A DNA stretch of 32,147 nucleotides, from IMG/VR virus record IMGVR_UViG_3300050821_000564, positions 1 through 32,147 of that record. The stretch is one strand, 5' to 3'. Both the position numbers and the translations under genes were made by a program. The notes beneath the pieces are model-generated. The model saw only the letters and a program-made list of their open reading frames with translations, made no database searches and had not been told where the DNA came from. How positions within the stretch are numbered: the stretch's first letter is position 1; each line of letters begins with the position of its first letter. This DNA is from a virus. Shown here piece by piece: positions 8,180-15,778 of the stretch.

Positions 8180-9021
8180 AAATCGTCGCGCCGAAGCGCC
8201 AGGCGGTGCGCGCCATCCCCATCAGCGCCGCGATTCAAGCCTGGTATTACGATCAGCTGCGCTGCTTGCTCGAGTCAATGGCTAGCAGCATGCAGCTGCA
8301 TATTGCTGCGGCCTGGAAGGCGAATACGCCAGGCTTTGGACTGGCCCAGGACGCGAGCAGCCCCGTGAAGCTGAAGCGCACCATGTCCAAGTGGGGCAGC
8401 CAGTGGATCAGCAAATTCGACGCGATGTCGACCGAAATCGCGCGCAAATTTGCCGATAAATCGCAACGGCACGTCGCCAATTCCAATGCCGCGATCTTCC
8501 GCGCCGCTGGCTTTACCGTGAAATTCCAGCCCACGAAGGCCGCGAAAGAGGCTTACAAGGCGACCATCGCGCAGAATGTCGGGCTGATTCGCAATCTGCC
8601 GCAGGCCTATTACAACGGCATCCGCAACGATGTCTGGGAATCGGTGATGAAAGGCAGCGATTTAGACGCGCTGAATAAATCCTTGCGCAAGCGCTATCGG
8701 ATGACCTTGCGGCGCGCGGCGCTGATCAGCCGCGATCAGAACGCCAAAGCGCGATCGCTGATGGAAAATATCCAGCACCGCGAGCTTGGGATCACGCAGG
8801 CCCTTTGGCAGCACAGCCATGCGGTGCGCGAGCCGCGGCCTTCGCATCTAGCCTTCGATGGGAAGATTTATGACCTAAAAAAAGGCGCTTTCCTTGATGG
8901 CGTTTGGACCTGGCCTGGCGTGGAAATCAATTGCCGCTGTTCATCGCGGCCGATTATCCCTGGATTCAATGATCAGGAAATTGCGCAAGCGAAGCGCCGC
9001 GCTGTATCCTCCGCTGCATGA
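8176..9021 (+). CDS. Minor head protein, phage Mu gpF-like (head morphogenesis)
   Basis: 281 residues. The C-terminal part (about 205-265) carries the Mu gpF-like signature: ALWQHSHAVREPRPSHLAFD, then GVWTWPGVEINCRCSSRPI, with the conserved W..H...R..H..FDGK and the NCRC cysteines. The N-terminal two thirds are helical and basic, with RDQNAKARSL before the signature, as in the family. These minor capsid proteins accompany the portal during procapsid assembly. It sits between portal and protease/scaffold, the usual place, and overlaps both neighbours by ATGA. Confidence 0.92.
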   Translation: MKIVAPKRQAVRAIPISAAIQAWYYDQLRCLLESMASSMQLHIAAAWKANTPGFGLAQDASSPVKLKRTMSKWGSQWISKFDAMSTEIARKFADKSQRHVANSNAAIFRAAGFTVKFQPTKAAKEAYKATIAQNVGLIRNLPQAYYNGIRNDVWESVMKGSDLDALNKSLRKRYRMTLRRAALISRDQNAKARSLMENIQHRELGITQALWQHSHAVREPRPSHLAFDGKIYDLKKGAFLDGVWTWPGVEINCRCSSRPIIPGFNDQEIAQAKRRAVSSAA

Positions 9022-10217
9022 TGCAGCTGTCGTTGCCGGCTTTTGATCGATCGATGCGCAGCTTCGACGTCGACGGCAGATTGCACGTCGAGAAGACGGT
9101 CATTTCGATCGCGAACGTCTGCCCCTACTATGGCCGCGAGATCAGCAATTACCAGGAATTGGGACTAGACGCCGATAAAATCTATCAGCTGTATCGCGAT
9201 CCCGATGAGCTTCAAAAAGCGGCGCCCAGCTATCACAACGTTCCGCTTTTGGAAAAGCACATTGCGATTTCCGCCGAAGCGCCGAAGAAGGATCTGTGGG
9301 TCGGCACCGTGAGTGACATCAGCTTCGAGTATCCGAATCTATATGGATCGCTTGCGGTGTGGGATCGAAAAGGTATAGATTTGATCGAGAGCGGCGAGCA
9401 AGAGCAAATTTCAGCCGGCTACTACTTCACGGCAATTATGGTGCCAGGTGTAGCGCGGGACGGAAGGCGCTATGATGGCCGCATGACGCAGCTGGCATGC
9501 AACCATGTCGCGCTGGTCAGCGAAGGGCGAGTCGGACCGGATTCAACGATTGCAGATCAAGCACCGAAGGGTATCCCCATGCCAAGCAAGTTCCCCGCCC
9601 TCGCAAAATTCCTCAAAGACGATGCAGACATTGCAGTCTTTGACACCGCGCTGCAGACCATGTTCGATGAGGCCAAGGAAGCCGAGGACGCGGAGAAGCA
9701 GAAGGCGGAAGACGCCGCGCATGATTTCTATGGAGAAACGGCCGAAGACTGGAACACGATGGACGAGACCGGCAAGCAGGCCGCGCGCGACGCGTTCGAG
9801 GAAGAGGAAGAAAAAAAGAAAAAGGCCGGCGACAAAAAGCCCGGCAAGGATAAGGCGGCGAAGGACGGCGAAGTCGATCACCGCAAGGATTTCGAGGGCC
9901 TGAAGGATTCCATGATCAGCAAGGATGAACTGCCGGCGATCCTGAAAGCCCAGCGCGAGCAGATCGCCGCGGAGACCCGCGTCGCAAATATCGCGCGCGA
10001 GGCGGTCCGATCAGTCGTGGGCGTGGTAGCGATGGATTCGGCGGAGGAAATCTACGCCTTCGCCTTAAAGCAGATGGGCATCAAGACCGAGGGCGTGCCG
10101 CCGGCGGCCTTCGCCACGCTATTCGATGTGGCCAAGACGCGCAAAGCGGCGCCCGCGCAGCAGCCGGCGTTCGATGCGCAGGCCTTCAGCGTCGATCAGA
10201 TTTGGAAAGCCGCGTAA
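9018..10217 (+). CDS. Prohead protease/scaffold, DUF2213 family
   Basis: 399 residues. The first 180 match the DUF2213 type: VDGRLHVEKTVISIANVCPYYG, YHNVPLLEKH, VGTVSDISFEYPNLYG, EQISAGYYF, and NHVALVSEGRVG. H81, S132 and H163 are the plausible catalytic or structural residues if it works as an HK97-type serine protease; this is inferred. After about residue 188 the sequence becomes scaffold-like: very acidic/lysine-rich, predicted coiled coil (KEAEDAEKQKAEDAAHD, EEEEEKKKK), ending in a globular helical segment. It therefore looks like a fused maturation protease and scaffold. The ATG overlaps the previous stop (ATGA). The cement and capsid genes follow. Confidence 0.85.
   Translation: MMQLSLPAFDRSMRSFDVDGRLHVEKTVISIANVCPYYGREISNYQELGLDADKIYQLYRDPDELQKAAPSYHNVPLLEKHIAISAEAPKKDLWVGTVSDISFEYPNLYGSLAVWDRKGIDLIESGEQEQISAGYYFTAIMVPGVARDGRRYDGRMTQLACNHVALVSEGRVGPDSTIADQAPKGIPMPSKFPALAKFLKDDADIAVFDTALQTMFDEAKEAEDAEKQKAEDAAHDFYGETAEDWNTMDETGKQAARDAFEEEEEKKKKAGDKKPGKDKAAKDGEVDHRKDFEGLKDSMISKDELPAILKAQREQIAAETRVANIAREAVRSVVGVVAMDSAEEIYAFALKQMGIKTEGVPPAAFATLFDVAKTRKAAPAQQPAFDAQAFSVDQIWKAA
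9579..10217 (+). CDS. Probable nested scaffold protein (internal start)
   Basis: An in-frame ATG at 9579 (MPSKFPALAKFLKDD) falls exactly where the protease-like domain ends and the charged scaffold-like region begins. It is preceded by a good ribosome binding site, GAAGGG at 9566-9571, 7 bases upstream. Initiation here would give a 212-residue free scaffold, as in the lambda C/Nu3 arrangement, where a scaffold is made from inside the protease gene. Position and RBS are seen; the product is inferred. Confidence 0.5.
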   Translation: MPSKFPALAKFLKDDADIAVFDTALQTMFDEAKEAEDAEKQKAEDAAHDFYGETAEDWNTMDETGKQAARDAFEEEEEKKKKAGDKKPGKDKAAKDGEVDHRKDFEGLKDSMISKDELPAILKAQREQIAAETRVANIAREAVRSVVGVVAMDSAEEIYAFALKQMGIKTEGVPPAAFATLFDVAKTRKAAPAQQPAFDAQAFSVDQIWKAA

Positions 10218-10248
10218 AACCTTACTTTTTCCATAGGCGCAAACGACC

Positions 10249-11223
10249 ATGCCCAACAATCCCGGTTTCCAAACCTTCGTCAACAACGAACTGCCGCTGG
10301 CCGTCGCCGGCGATTTCGCCAGCGTCAATCCCCGCGCCAGCGTCCTGGGCAACCCCTTCGGATACGTGACCCCGCCGGCTGGCACCACGGTCGGCGCAAT
10401 GGCCTGGGGGAATCCTGCCACGGGCTTGGCCGGCAATTACTACGTGGCCAATTCGGCGCTGGGCTTCGTGCATCGCGAAGGCAATGCGCTGATCACGCCG
10501 TTCTTGGGATTCGCCACGATGACGATCCCGGGCGGCCTGCGCGTTACGCTGTTTGCGGAAGGCGATTTCTGGGGCGTATTCACGGGCGGCGGCACGGTCG
10601 GCCAGACCGTCTATGCAAATCCCTTGACCGGATTGCTGAGCGCGGCGGCAGCGGGCGGAACGCTGAATGCCAATTCCACCGCCTCATCGCTGGCCACGAC
10701 CGGCGTGCTGACGGTTGGCGCGACGCTCACTGGCACGATCACGGTCGGCATGGTGGTTACCGGCGCCGGCATTCCTGACGGCTGCTACGTCTCTTCGCAG
10801 CTGACCGGCACGGCGGGCAGCACCGGCACGTATCAGCTGACGAATGTGAACGGCACGGCATTCCCGACGGTAGGATCCGAGCTCGTGAATTTCTGGGGCA
10901 TCCAGGCCACGCAATGGCTGGTCGCGACCCCCATTCTGGTGGGCGCAATCGCCACCGGCTCATCGGTTGCCGCGGCCGTGGCTCCCGCAGTGGGCGGCAT
11001 CCTTACCGTCGGCACCGTGACTCAGGGCGTCTTCGCCGCGGGCCAATTCATCACCGGCGGCACGCTGGGCGCGACCGCGAATGCGCAGATCCTCTACCAG
11101 CTATCGGGCACCGTCGGCGGCGCGGGAACCTACCAGACGAATTATGCGGGGCCGGCGGTGACGTCGACCACGATCACGGGCACTGCTGGGCAATTGGGCA
11201 AGATTTCAGACCTCGCGCTGTAA
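10249..11223 (+). CDS. Structural cement/decoration protein, Gp24-like
   Basis: 324 residues, beta-rich and almost without charged clusters. The N-terminal part (LGNPFGYVTPPAGTTVGAM) fits structural cement proteins encoded next to the major capsid gene. Around residues 100-125 it reads LRVTLFAEGDFWGVF then GGGTVGQTVYA, which resembles the decoration-like protein downstream of the capsid gene. The second half holds two copies of a ~50-residue module: GVLTVGATLTGTITVG...GTYQLTN (about 153-205) and GILTVGTVTQGVFAAG...GTYQTNYAG (about 250-305). Such modules are frequent in phage virion proteins. It probably stabilises the capsid shell. It begins 31 bases after the protease gene, with a weak RBS (AGGCG). 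Confidence 0.75.
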   Translation: MPNNPGFQTFVNNELPLAVAGDFASVNPRASVLGNPFGYVTPPAGTTVGAMAWGNPATGLAGNYYVANSALGFVHREGNALITPFLGFATMTIPGGLRVTLFAEGDFWGVFTGGGTVGQTVYANPLTGLLSAAAAGGTLNANSTASSLATTGVLTVGATLTGTITVGMVVTGAGIPDGCYVSSQLTGTAGSTGTYQLTNVNGTAFPTVGSELVNFWGIQATQWLVATPILVGAIATGSSVAAAVAPAVGGILTVGTVTQGVFAAGQFITGGTLGATANAQILYQLSGTVGGAGTYQTNYAGPAVTSTTITGTAGQLGKISDLAL

Positions 11224-11252
11224 CGCTTCGACTACTTAGGGAATTTTTGACC

Positions 11253-12335
11253 ATGAAAACCGTAGCCTTCGATAGCAAAGCGTTCGACGCAGCCATCCGC
11301 GCCGGCGCCGGCAGCCAGCTGCTTAGCGAACTGCGCACGCGCAAGGGCATCCAGTTCGACGAAATGCTGGGGCCGCAGGAATGGAAGCAGCCCGGATTGC
11401 CGACCTACGATTTCAATATGGCGTGCGACGTGCAGCCGCAGCTGGTCACCGTTTCAAATGCCGGCATCCCCTGGTTCCTGGCCAATTATCTGGATCCGAA
11501 GGTGATCGAGATTCTGGTGTCGCCGCTTATGGCGGCGGTGATCGCGGGCGAAGCCGGCAAGGGCGACTGGCTGAATGAAACCGCGATGTTCCTGACGGTG
11601 GAAGCGACCGGCGAAACCTCGAGCTATGGCGATTTCAGCGGCAATGGCGGATCAAGCGTCAACGCGAATTTCCCGCAGCGGCAGAATTATCTTTTCCAGG
11701 CCTTCCTGCAGTACGGCCAGCGCGAGCTCGGGATGTACGGCTTGGCGAAGCTGGACTGGGCGTCGCAGCAGCAGCAGGCGAATGCGCTGACGCTGATGAA
11801 GGCCTTAAATTTCATGTACTTCTTCGGCGTCGGGGGCCTGCAGAACTATGGCCTGCTGAATGATCCGAACCTTTATCCCAGCCTGACGCCGATCTTCAGC
11901 TGGCTGACCAATCCCAGCGCGACGGCGAACACGATCTATCAGGACGTGGTGCGGCTATTCATCCAGCTGCAAGGCCAAAGCAATGGCGTGGTGAAGGAAG
12001 ACGCGCCGATGGTGCTAGCGATGTCGCCGCAGCAGGCGATCACGCTGAAATTCATCACGCTGTACAACACCAATTCCGTCGAAGTGCTGCTGAAGCAGAA
12101 TTTTCCGAACATGCGCATCGAAACGGCCGTGCAATACGCCACGCCTTCAGGGCAGCTGGTGCAGCTGATCTGCGAAAATGTGGAAGGCCAGCGCACGATG
12201 GAATGCGCGTTCTCATCCAAGCTGATGGCGCACATGATGATTGCCGACACCAGCAGCTGGAAGCAGAAGCGATCCAGCGGCGGATACGGCACGATCATCT
12301 ATCGGCCCTTCCTCGTTTCCTCGATGCTGGGATAA
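11253..12335 (+). CDS. Major capsid protein, DUF2184 family
   Basis: 360 residues from the ATG at 11253 (MKTVAFDSKAFDAAI), preceded by AGGGA. The frame stays open upstream inside the cement gene, but that part is a shadow. It matches the DUF2184 major capsid family: QWKQ-like entry then LPTYDFNMACDVQPQLVTVS, GIPWFLANYLDPKVIEIL, KGDWLNETAMFLTVEATGET, a GDFSGNGGSSVNANFPQRQN segment, YGLLNDPNLYPSL, and a C-terminal domain ending SSGGYGTIIYRPFLVSSMLG. It is expected to have the HK97 fold and build the icosahedral shell. Position after the protease/scaffold and cement genes is typical. Confidence 0.93.
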   Translation: MKTVAFDSKAFDAAIRAGAGSQLLSELRTRKGIQFDEMLGPQEWKQPGLPTYDFNMACDVQPQLVTVSNAGIPWFLANYLDPKVIEILVSPLMAAVIAGEAGKGDWLNETAMFLTVEATGETSSYGDFSGNGGSSVNANFPQRQNYLFQAFLQYGQRELGMYGLAKLDWASQQQQANALTLMKALNFMYFFGVGGLQNYGLLNDPNLYPSLTPIFSWLTNPSATANTIYQDVVRLFIQLQGQSNGVVKEDAPMVLAMSPQQAITLKFITLYNTNSVEVLLKQNFPNMRIETAVQYATPSGQLVQLICENVEGQRTMECAFSSKLMAHMMIADTSSWKQKRSSGGYGTIIYRPFLVSSMLG

Positions 12336-12533
12336 ATGGCGGTCAGTTCGTATCAGCCGCAGCTTAGCCAGGTGTTCATGGGCCTGGCGGCTGATACAAA
12401 GCCGCCGACAGCACCGCCCGGCAGCAAATTCTTGACGACCGATACGCTGCTGGTTTTCATCATGCTGAATACCGGCGTCTGGACTCAGATCGGCACAGTG
12501 GCATCGGCGACTGGGGTTCCGGTCACGATTTAA
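12336..12533 (+). CDS. Small conserved head protein
   Basis: 65 residues, starting at the base after the capsid stop. It begins MAVSSYQPQLSQVFMGLAAD, continues TKPPTAPPGSKFLTTDTLLV and ends NTGVWTQIGTVAS. This is the common small phage protein pattern with TKP..PPGS.F..TDT...F...G..W, a short beta sandwich-like unit near capsid genes. It is probably a minor virion or decoration component; function not established. Confidence 0.75.
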   Translation: MAVSSYQPQLSQVFMGLAADTKPPTAPPGSKFLTTDTLLVFIMLNTGVWTQIGTVASATGVPVTI

Positions 12534-12534
12534 A

Positions 12535-13029
12535 ATGATCGGGCACAGCGCCCCATATTCAACGCTGCCCGCTTTCGCCGGCGCCTGGTGCGCAGGCCCC
12601 GCCGGCGTATCCTTCAATCGCTTTGGCTTCGCGGATCCGAATACCGGCTTGGTCTCAAACGCCTATTCCCCAGGCCAGGAAATGGGGATCGTTCTGCCGC
12701 AGCCGCTGCGCTATGGGCGCAATGGCTGGAATCTGGCGCAGTGGAGCAACTTCGTTCCGCCAGGATCCCCGCCGCTGCCGCCTTCGGGAATTCCGCCGAC
12801 GCTGATCCTGCGCCAAGGCATGCCGTGCACGCTGCTGATCCAGGGCCGCTTCATCATGCAATTCTTAGGCGGCACGCAAGTTGGGCAGCAGGTCTTCGCC
12901 AGCGTCGCCGATGGATCCGCGTGGACCGGCGTGACCGGCGCTGGATACCTGCCCACGGCCTGGACTACACTCGGGGCATGCGGCCCGAATGGGCGCGTGC
13001 AGATCAATACCTACGTCCCGCCTTTCTAG
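12535..13029 (+). CDS. Second cement/decoration-like head protein
   Basis: 164 residues, beta-rich with many Pro and Gly. It begins MIGHSAPYSTLPAFAGAWCA. Residues about 100-125 (GMPCTLLIQGRFIMQF, GGTQVGQQVFASVADGSAW) align with the upstream cement protein (GLRVTLFAEGDFWGVF, GGGTVGQTVYANPLTG), sharing T-L-x3-G-x-F-x3-F-x-G-G-x2-VGQ-x-V-[FY]-A. It therefore looks like a divergent paralogue of the cement protein lying on the other side of the capsid gene. Likely role: capsid decoration. It starts 2 bases after the preceding stop, with no clear RBS. Confidence 0.7.
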   Translation: MIGHSAPYSTLPAFAGAWCAGPAGVSFNRFGFADPNTGLVSNAYSPGQEMGIVLPQPLRYGRNGWNLAQWSNFVPPGSPPLPPSGIPPTLILRQGMPCTLLIQGRFIMQFLGGTQVGQQVFASVADGSAWTGVTGAGYLPTAWTTLGACGPNGRVQINTYVPPF

Positions 13030-13039
13030 GAGAATATCG

Positions 13040-13447
13040 ATGGCCAATACCGTTCGGATCGGATGCAAGCTGCCCAATGGGCTGATTCTGGAAATACTCG
13101 AGGCCGGCCCAGGCATGTTCCCAGCGCCAATGGGCAAGCGCGTATTTTTAAAGGGATCGAATTCGACGCTGACCGCCAAGGGCGAGAATCCGCTGATCGC
13201 GCGCTTTGCTTTCACGGACGTCGATGCCGATTTCTGGGAAGCCTGGATGAAGAAAAACAAAGACATGCCGTTCGTGAAAAACGGTAGCGTCTTCATGGAA
13301 GAAAGCGCCAAGGATGCGAAGGCCGCGGCGAAGGAGCGCAAGGATGTGCCCACCGGCTTAGAGCCGCTGGAGCCGAAGGGCGACAAGCGCATTCCCGCTG
13401 GCGCCACCGCTGATCCGGATCGCTTGAAGCTGCTAGGCGTCGCTTGA
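13040..13447 (+). CDS. Conserved head-region protein of unknown function
   Basis: 135 residues from the ATG at 13040, which has a strong ribosome binding site (TAGGAG) upstream; the longer frame is unlikely. N-terminal half: VRIGCKLPNGLILEILEAG, KRVFLKGSN, then FTDVDADFWEAWMKKNKDMP, a layout (K.PNG..LE, V.L.G, T.VD..FW..W) shared by small proteins next to DUF2184/DUF4054 genes in other phages. The C-terminal third is charged and Lys/Ala-rich, probably disordered, ending PDRLKLLGVA. Possibly a head completion factor; not assigned. Confidence 0.75.
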   Translation: MANTVRIGCKLPNGLILEILEAGPGMFPAPMGKRVFLKGSNSTLTAKGENPLIARFAFTDVDADFWEAWMKKNKDMPFVKNGSVFMEESAKDAKAAAKERKDVPTGLEPLEPKGDKRIPAGATADPDRLKLLGVA

Positions 13448-13448
13448 A

Positions 13449-13943
13449 ATGACCGTCGTCGCCTGCGTCGAAAATACGATCACGCCAGGAACCGTCCAAT
13501 TCAATCAGACGGAATTCTTAGGCATCTATCCGATTTTCACGGCGCAGGCGCCATTCCTTGCCACCAATTTCGTGCTGGCCACGACGCAGCTGGACAATAG
13601 CTGCGGCAGCCGCGTGCAGGATGCGCCCACCCGCCAGGTGCTACTGTATCTGCTGACCGCGCATATCACGCAGCTGCTGAATGGCATCGGCGCCCAGGCC
13701 GCCACCGGCGTGGTCGGGCGCGTATCGGATGGCACCGAGGGCAGCGTTTCCATGAGCGCTGCCTGGGATGGCAAGGGCAGCCCCTCGCAGGCCTACTACA
13801 TCCAGACGCAATTCGGGGCGACCTACTGGCAGGCGACCGCCCGCTATCGCGTTGCACGCTATCATGCGCCTCCGCCCAATCCCTGCGACACCAGCTATCC
13901 TTGGGGCGGCTTCAACAATGGGGGCGGCGGATGTGGCTGTTAA
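13449..13943 (+). CDS. Head-tail adaptor, DUF4054 family
   Basis: 164 residues. Pattern of DUF4054 neck adaptors: an N-terminal helical part with FLGIYPIF and FVLATTQLDNSC, then RQVLLYLLTAHITQLLNGIG, GVVGRVSDGTEGSVSMSAAW and YIQTQFGATYWQATARYR. These proteins bind beneath the portal as the first adaptor ring. The C-terminus ends in an unusual tail, GGFNNGGGGCGC, with two cysteines in the last four residues. It starts 1 base after the previous stop and overlaps the next gene. Confidence 0.85.
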   Translation: MTVVACVENTITPGTVQFNQTEFLGIYPIFTAQAPFLATNFVLATTQLDNSCGSRVQDAPTRQVLLYLLTAHITQLLNGIGAQAATGVVGRVSDGTEGSVSMSAAWDGKGSPSQAYYIQTQFGATYWQATARYRVARYHAPPPNPCDTSYPWGGFNNGGGGCGC

Positions 13944-14493
13944 AGGCGGCGACAAAATCACTCGAGTCCTGCAGTCGATCGGCAGCAAGCTGAACCGCGC
14001 CAATCACGTAAACGTCGGGTTTTTATCTTCCGCCAAATATCAGGCCACGGTCCATAAGCCGCGCCAGGGCGGCTTGCCAGTCGCGCAGGTCGCCTTCTGG
14101 GATGAATTCGGCACGGTGCATTCGCCGCCGCGGCCCTTCTTCCGCCAGATGATCGCCGCGAATTCTGCCGCATGGCCCGCGCAGCTGGCCAAAGCGCTGA
14201 AGCTGATGGGCTTCGATAGTGCGAAAGCCTTGGCGCTTATGGGCGGCAAGATGCAGCGCGAGCTTCAGGATTCGATCCGCGGCGGCGATTTCGCGGCGCC
14301 ATCGCCGGTGACGCTGATGCTGCGGCGGATGGCGGATGATGATCCCTCGCTGGTGATTACGCGCCGCACGGTCGGCGAAGCTTCCAGGCGCGTGGCCGCC
14401 GGCGAGCAGGGGGCGGCCGGCGCGCGGGCGCAAGCGCTGCAGGATTCGCTGGTGATGATCCAGTCGGTCGGCTTCGAGGTGAAATCGACATGA
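13918..14493 (+). CDS. Neck/virion morphogenesis protein (HK97 gp10-like)
   Basis: 192 residues from ATG 13918; a GTG at 13933 giving VAVKGGDKITRVLQ fits the family start slightly better and shortens the overlap with the adaptor gene. Motifs: GGDKITRVLQSIGSKL, HVNVGFLSSAKY, GLPVAQVAFWDEFGT and PPRPFFRQMIAANSAAW, the pattern of neck or head-tail joining proteins (VGF, A..NEFGT, PPRPFFR). The middle is helical (KALKLMGFDSAKALALMGGK). It probably helps close the head or shapes the tail-proximal neck. Confidence 0.8.
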   Translation: MGAADVAVKGGDKITRVLQSIGSKLNRANHVNVGFLSSAKYQATVHKPRQGGLPVAQVAFWDEFGTVHSPPRPFFRQMIAANSAAWPAQLAKALKLMGFDSAKALALMGGKMQRELQDSIRGGDFAAPSPVTLMLRRMADDDPSLVITRRTVGEASRRVAAGEQGAAGARAQALQDSLVMIQSVGFEVKST

Positions 14494-14825
14494 AGGATCC
14501 GAATAACGGTCCCTTCTATGCGGCCGGCCTATACACGAAGCTGTGCAAAGTCTTCCGCGAGCATGGCTACGCGCTGGCCGTGCATGGATCCGTTGGCACC
14601 GATTTCGATCTGATCGCAGTTCCCTGGGTCGATGAGGCCGGGACGCCGCGGGCGATTATCGATCAGCTGATGAAACAGTTTGCCTTCGATCAGAAGCCCC
14701 ACGATAGGGATTTTAGTCCCAAGCCGCACGGCCGCTGCGCGTATAAGCTGCACATGAGCTTCGGCGATTGCTCGCTGGACATCAGCTTCACGCCGCGCAC
14801 CGGCAAATGGTGGAAGAAAAAATGA
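14490..14825 (+). CDS. Nucleotidyltransferase-like protein in the neck cluster
   Basis: 111 residues. GYALAVHGSVGTDFDLIAVP contains a polymerase-beta-like nucleotidyltransferase signature: GS at 33-34, then D38-x-D40, with a third acidic residue in CSLDISF (D97). Proteins with this HGS...D.DLIAVPW pattern occur as small hypothetical genes in many phages. If active it would transfer a nucleotide to an unknown target; no substrate domain is present. It overlaps both neck neighbours by ATGA, so it is co-translated with them although it has no obvious structural role. Activity is inferred from the motif only. Confidence 0.75.
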   Translation: MKDPNNGPFYAAGLYTKLCKVFREHGYALAVHGSVGTDFDLIAVPWVDEAGTPRAIIDQLMKQFAFDQKPHDRDFSPKPHGRCAYKLHMSFGDCSLDISFTPRTGKWWKKK

Positions 14826-15226
14826 ATCTGCATGGCGTCGTTCGCGGCCCGGTGAACGCGATCAATCCGGACATCCAGGGGCTGATCCTGCGCAGCGCCG
14901 GATATGACACGAAGCTGGACGGCTATCGGCGCCCAAAATATCTGCAGGCGCAATCGATCAGCCTGCAGGTCCAGGCCCTGGCCGGCGGGGACTTAAGGCA
15001 CGCCGAATTCTTGAATCTGCAGGGCGTTTTGCGCGCAGTTTATCTTTTCGGCGACACGCAGGGCGTCGAGCGCGTGGCCGTGAAGGGCGGCGATCTGCTG
15101 CAATTCCCCGAATATCCAGGCGCGCCAATCACCAATTGGCTGGTCACCGAAGTGCTCGAAACCTGGAATCCTGGCTGGAGCAAAGTGATCGCCACGCAGC
15201 AGATCGATGCGATCGTGATCCAATGA
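14822..15226 (+). CDS. Head-tail connector/stopper-like neck protein
   Basis: 134 residues from the ATG at 14822 (ATGA overlap). Beta-rich: IQGLILRSAGYDTKLDGY, AQSISLQVQALAGGDLRH, LNLQGVLRAVYLFGDTQGV, RVAVKGGDLLQFPEYPG and WLVTEVLETWNPGWSKV. The pattern (RSAGY, VQ.QAL...DL, LN.QGV.R.VYL.G, KGGDLLQFP, W.V..VLE.W..GW.KV) is shared by small neck proteins between HK97 gp10-like and terminator genes. Likely a head-closure/stopper component; the role is inferred from position. Confidence 0.75.
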   Translation: MNLHGVVRGPVNAINPDIQGLILRSAGYDTKLDGYRRPKYLQAQSISLQVQALAGGDLRHAEFLNLQGVLRAVYLFGDTQGVERVAVKGGDLLQFPEYPGAPITNWLVTEVLETWNPGWSKVIATQQIDAIVIQ

Positions 15227-15765
15227 CCGCGACGGTAAGCCCGAAGCGAAACGATGTTTATACGGCGCTGCGCGCGCTGCTGCAGGGGATCGTCGGCGGC
15301 AATCCACCGCCGCAGGTGATCATCGGCCTGGGCAATCGCGTGCCGATGCCGAATGCGCCTTTCATTGCGATCACCACGATCGGAACCGCGCGCTTAGACA
15401 CCAACGTCGACACCGACACGGATGGCTATCCGCTGCTGCCGGGCACGACGAGCTCAGAGCAGGCGACGCGCATGGATCTGCAGTTTGATTTTTACGGTCC
15501 GCAATCGAATAGCTGGGCCACGATGGTCAGCACGCTTTTCCGCGACGATTATTCCTTCGAAATTTTGGCGCCCGTCTGCGCGCCCTTCTATGCAGATGAT
15601 CCGATCATGGTGCCGCTGATCAGCGCCGAGAATCAGTATCTGCAGCGCTGGACGGTAACCGCAGCGATTCAATACAATCCGGTGACCGTGACGGCGCAGG
15701 ATTTCTCGACTACACTCGACATCGTTCCGATCAACGTGGACGAAGAATTCCCACCCGCCGCTTAG
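15223..15765 (+). CDS. Neck/tail terminator protein (LIC_12616-like)
   Basis: 180 residues from the ATG at 15223 (ATGA overlap). Features: VYTALRALLQGIVGG, IGLGNRVPMPNAPFIAITTI, TDTDG, DLQFDFYGP, TLFRDDYSFEILAPVCAPFY, and the conserved ending LDIVPINVDEEFPP. This is the pattern of the neck/tail terminator family often annotated LIC_12616, which caps the tail tube and joins it to the neck. The same domain recurs, about 60% identical by hand alignment, at the C-terminus of the 724-residue protein ending at 19230. The next gene has its own RBS (TAGGAG) 13 bases on. Confidence 0.85.
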   Translation: MTATVSPKRNDVYTALRALLQGIVGGNPPPQVIIGLGNRVPMPNAPFIAITTIGTARLDTNVDTDTDGYPLLPGTTSSEQATRMDLQFDFYGPQSNSWATMVSTLFRDDYSFEILAPVCAPFYADDPIMVPLISAENQYLQRWTVTAAIQYNPVTVTAQDFSTTLDIVPINVDEEFPPAA

Positions 15766-15778
15766 GAGCGCATCGACA

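Noticed and set aside
10914-11252. N-terminal extension of the capsid frame
   Set aside because: Overlaps the cement gene and reads as Arg/His-rich noise; the ATG at 11253 has an RBS and begins a family-like N-terminus.
12588-13085. 165-residue frame overlapping the second cement-like gene
   Set aside because: Arg-rich out-of-frame shadow, no domain, no spacing consistent with the neighbours; the ATG at 12978 with a TACACT upstream is inside this shadow.
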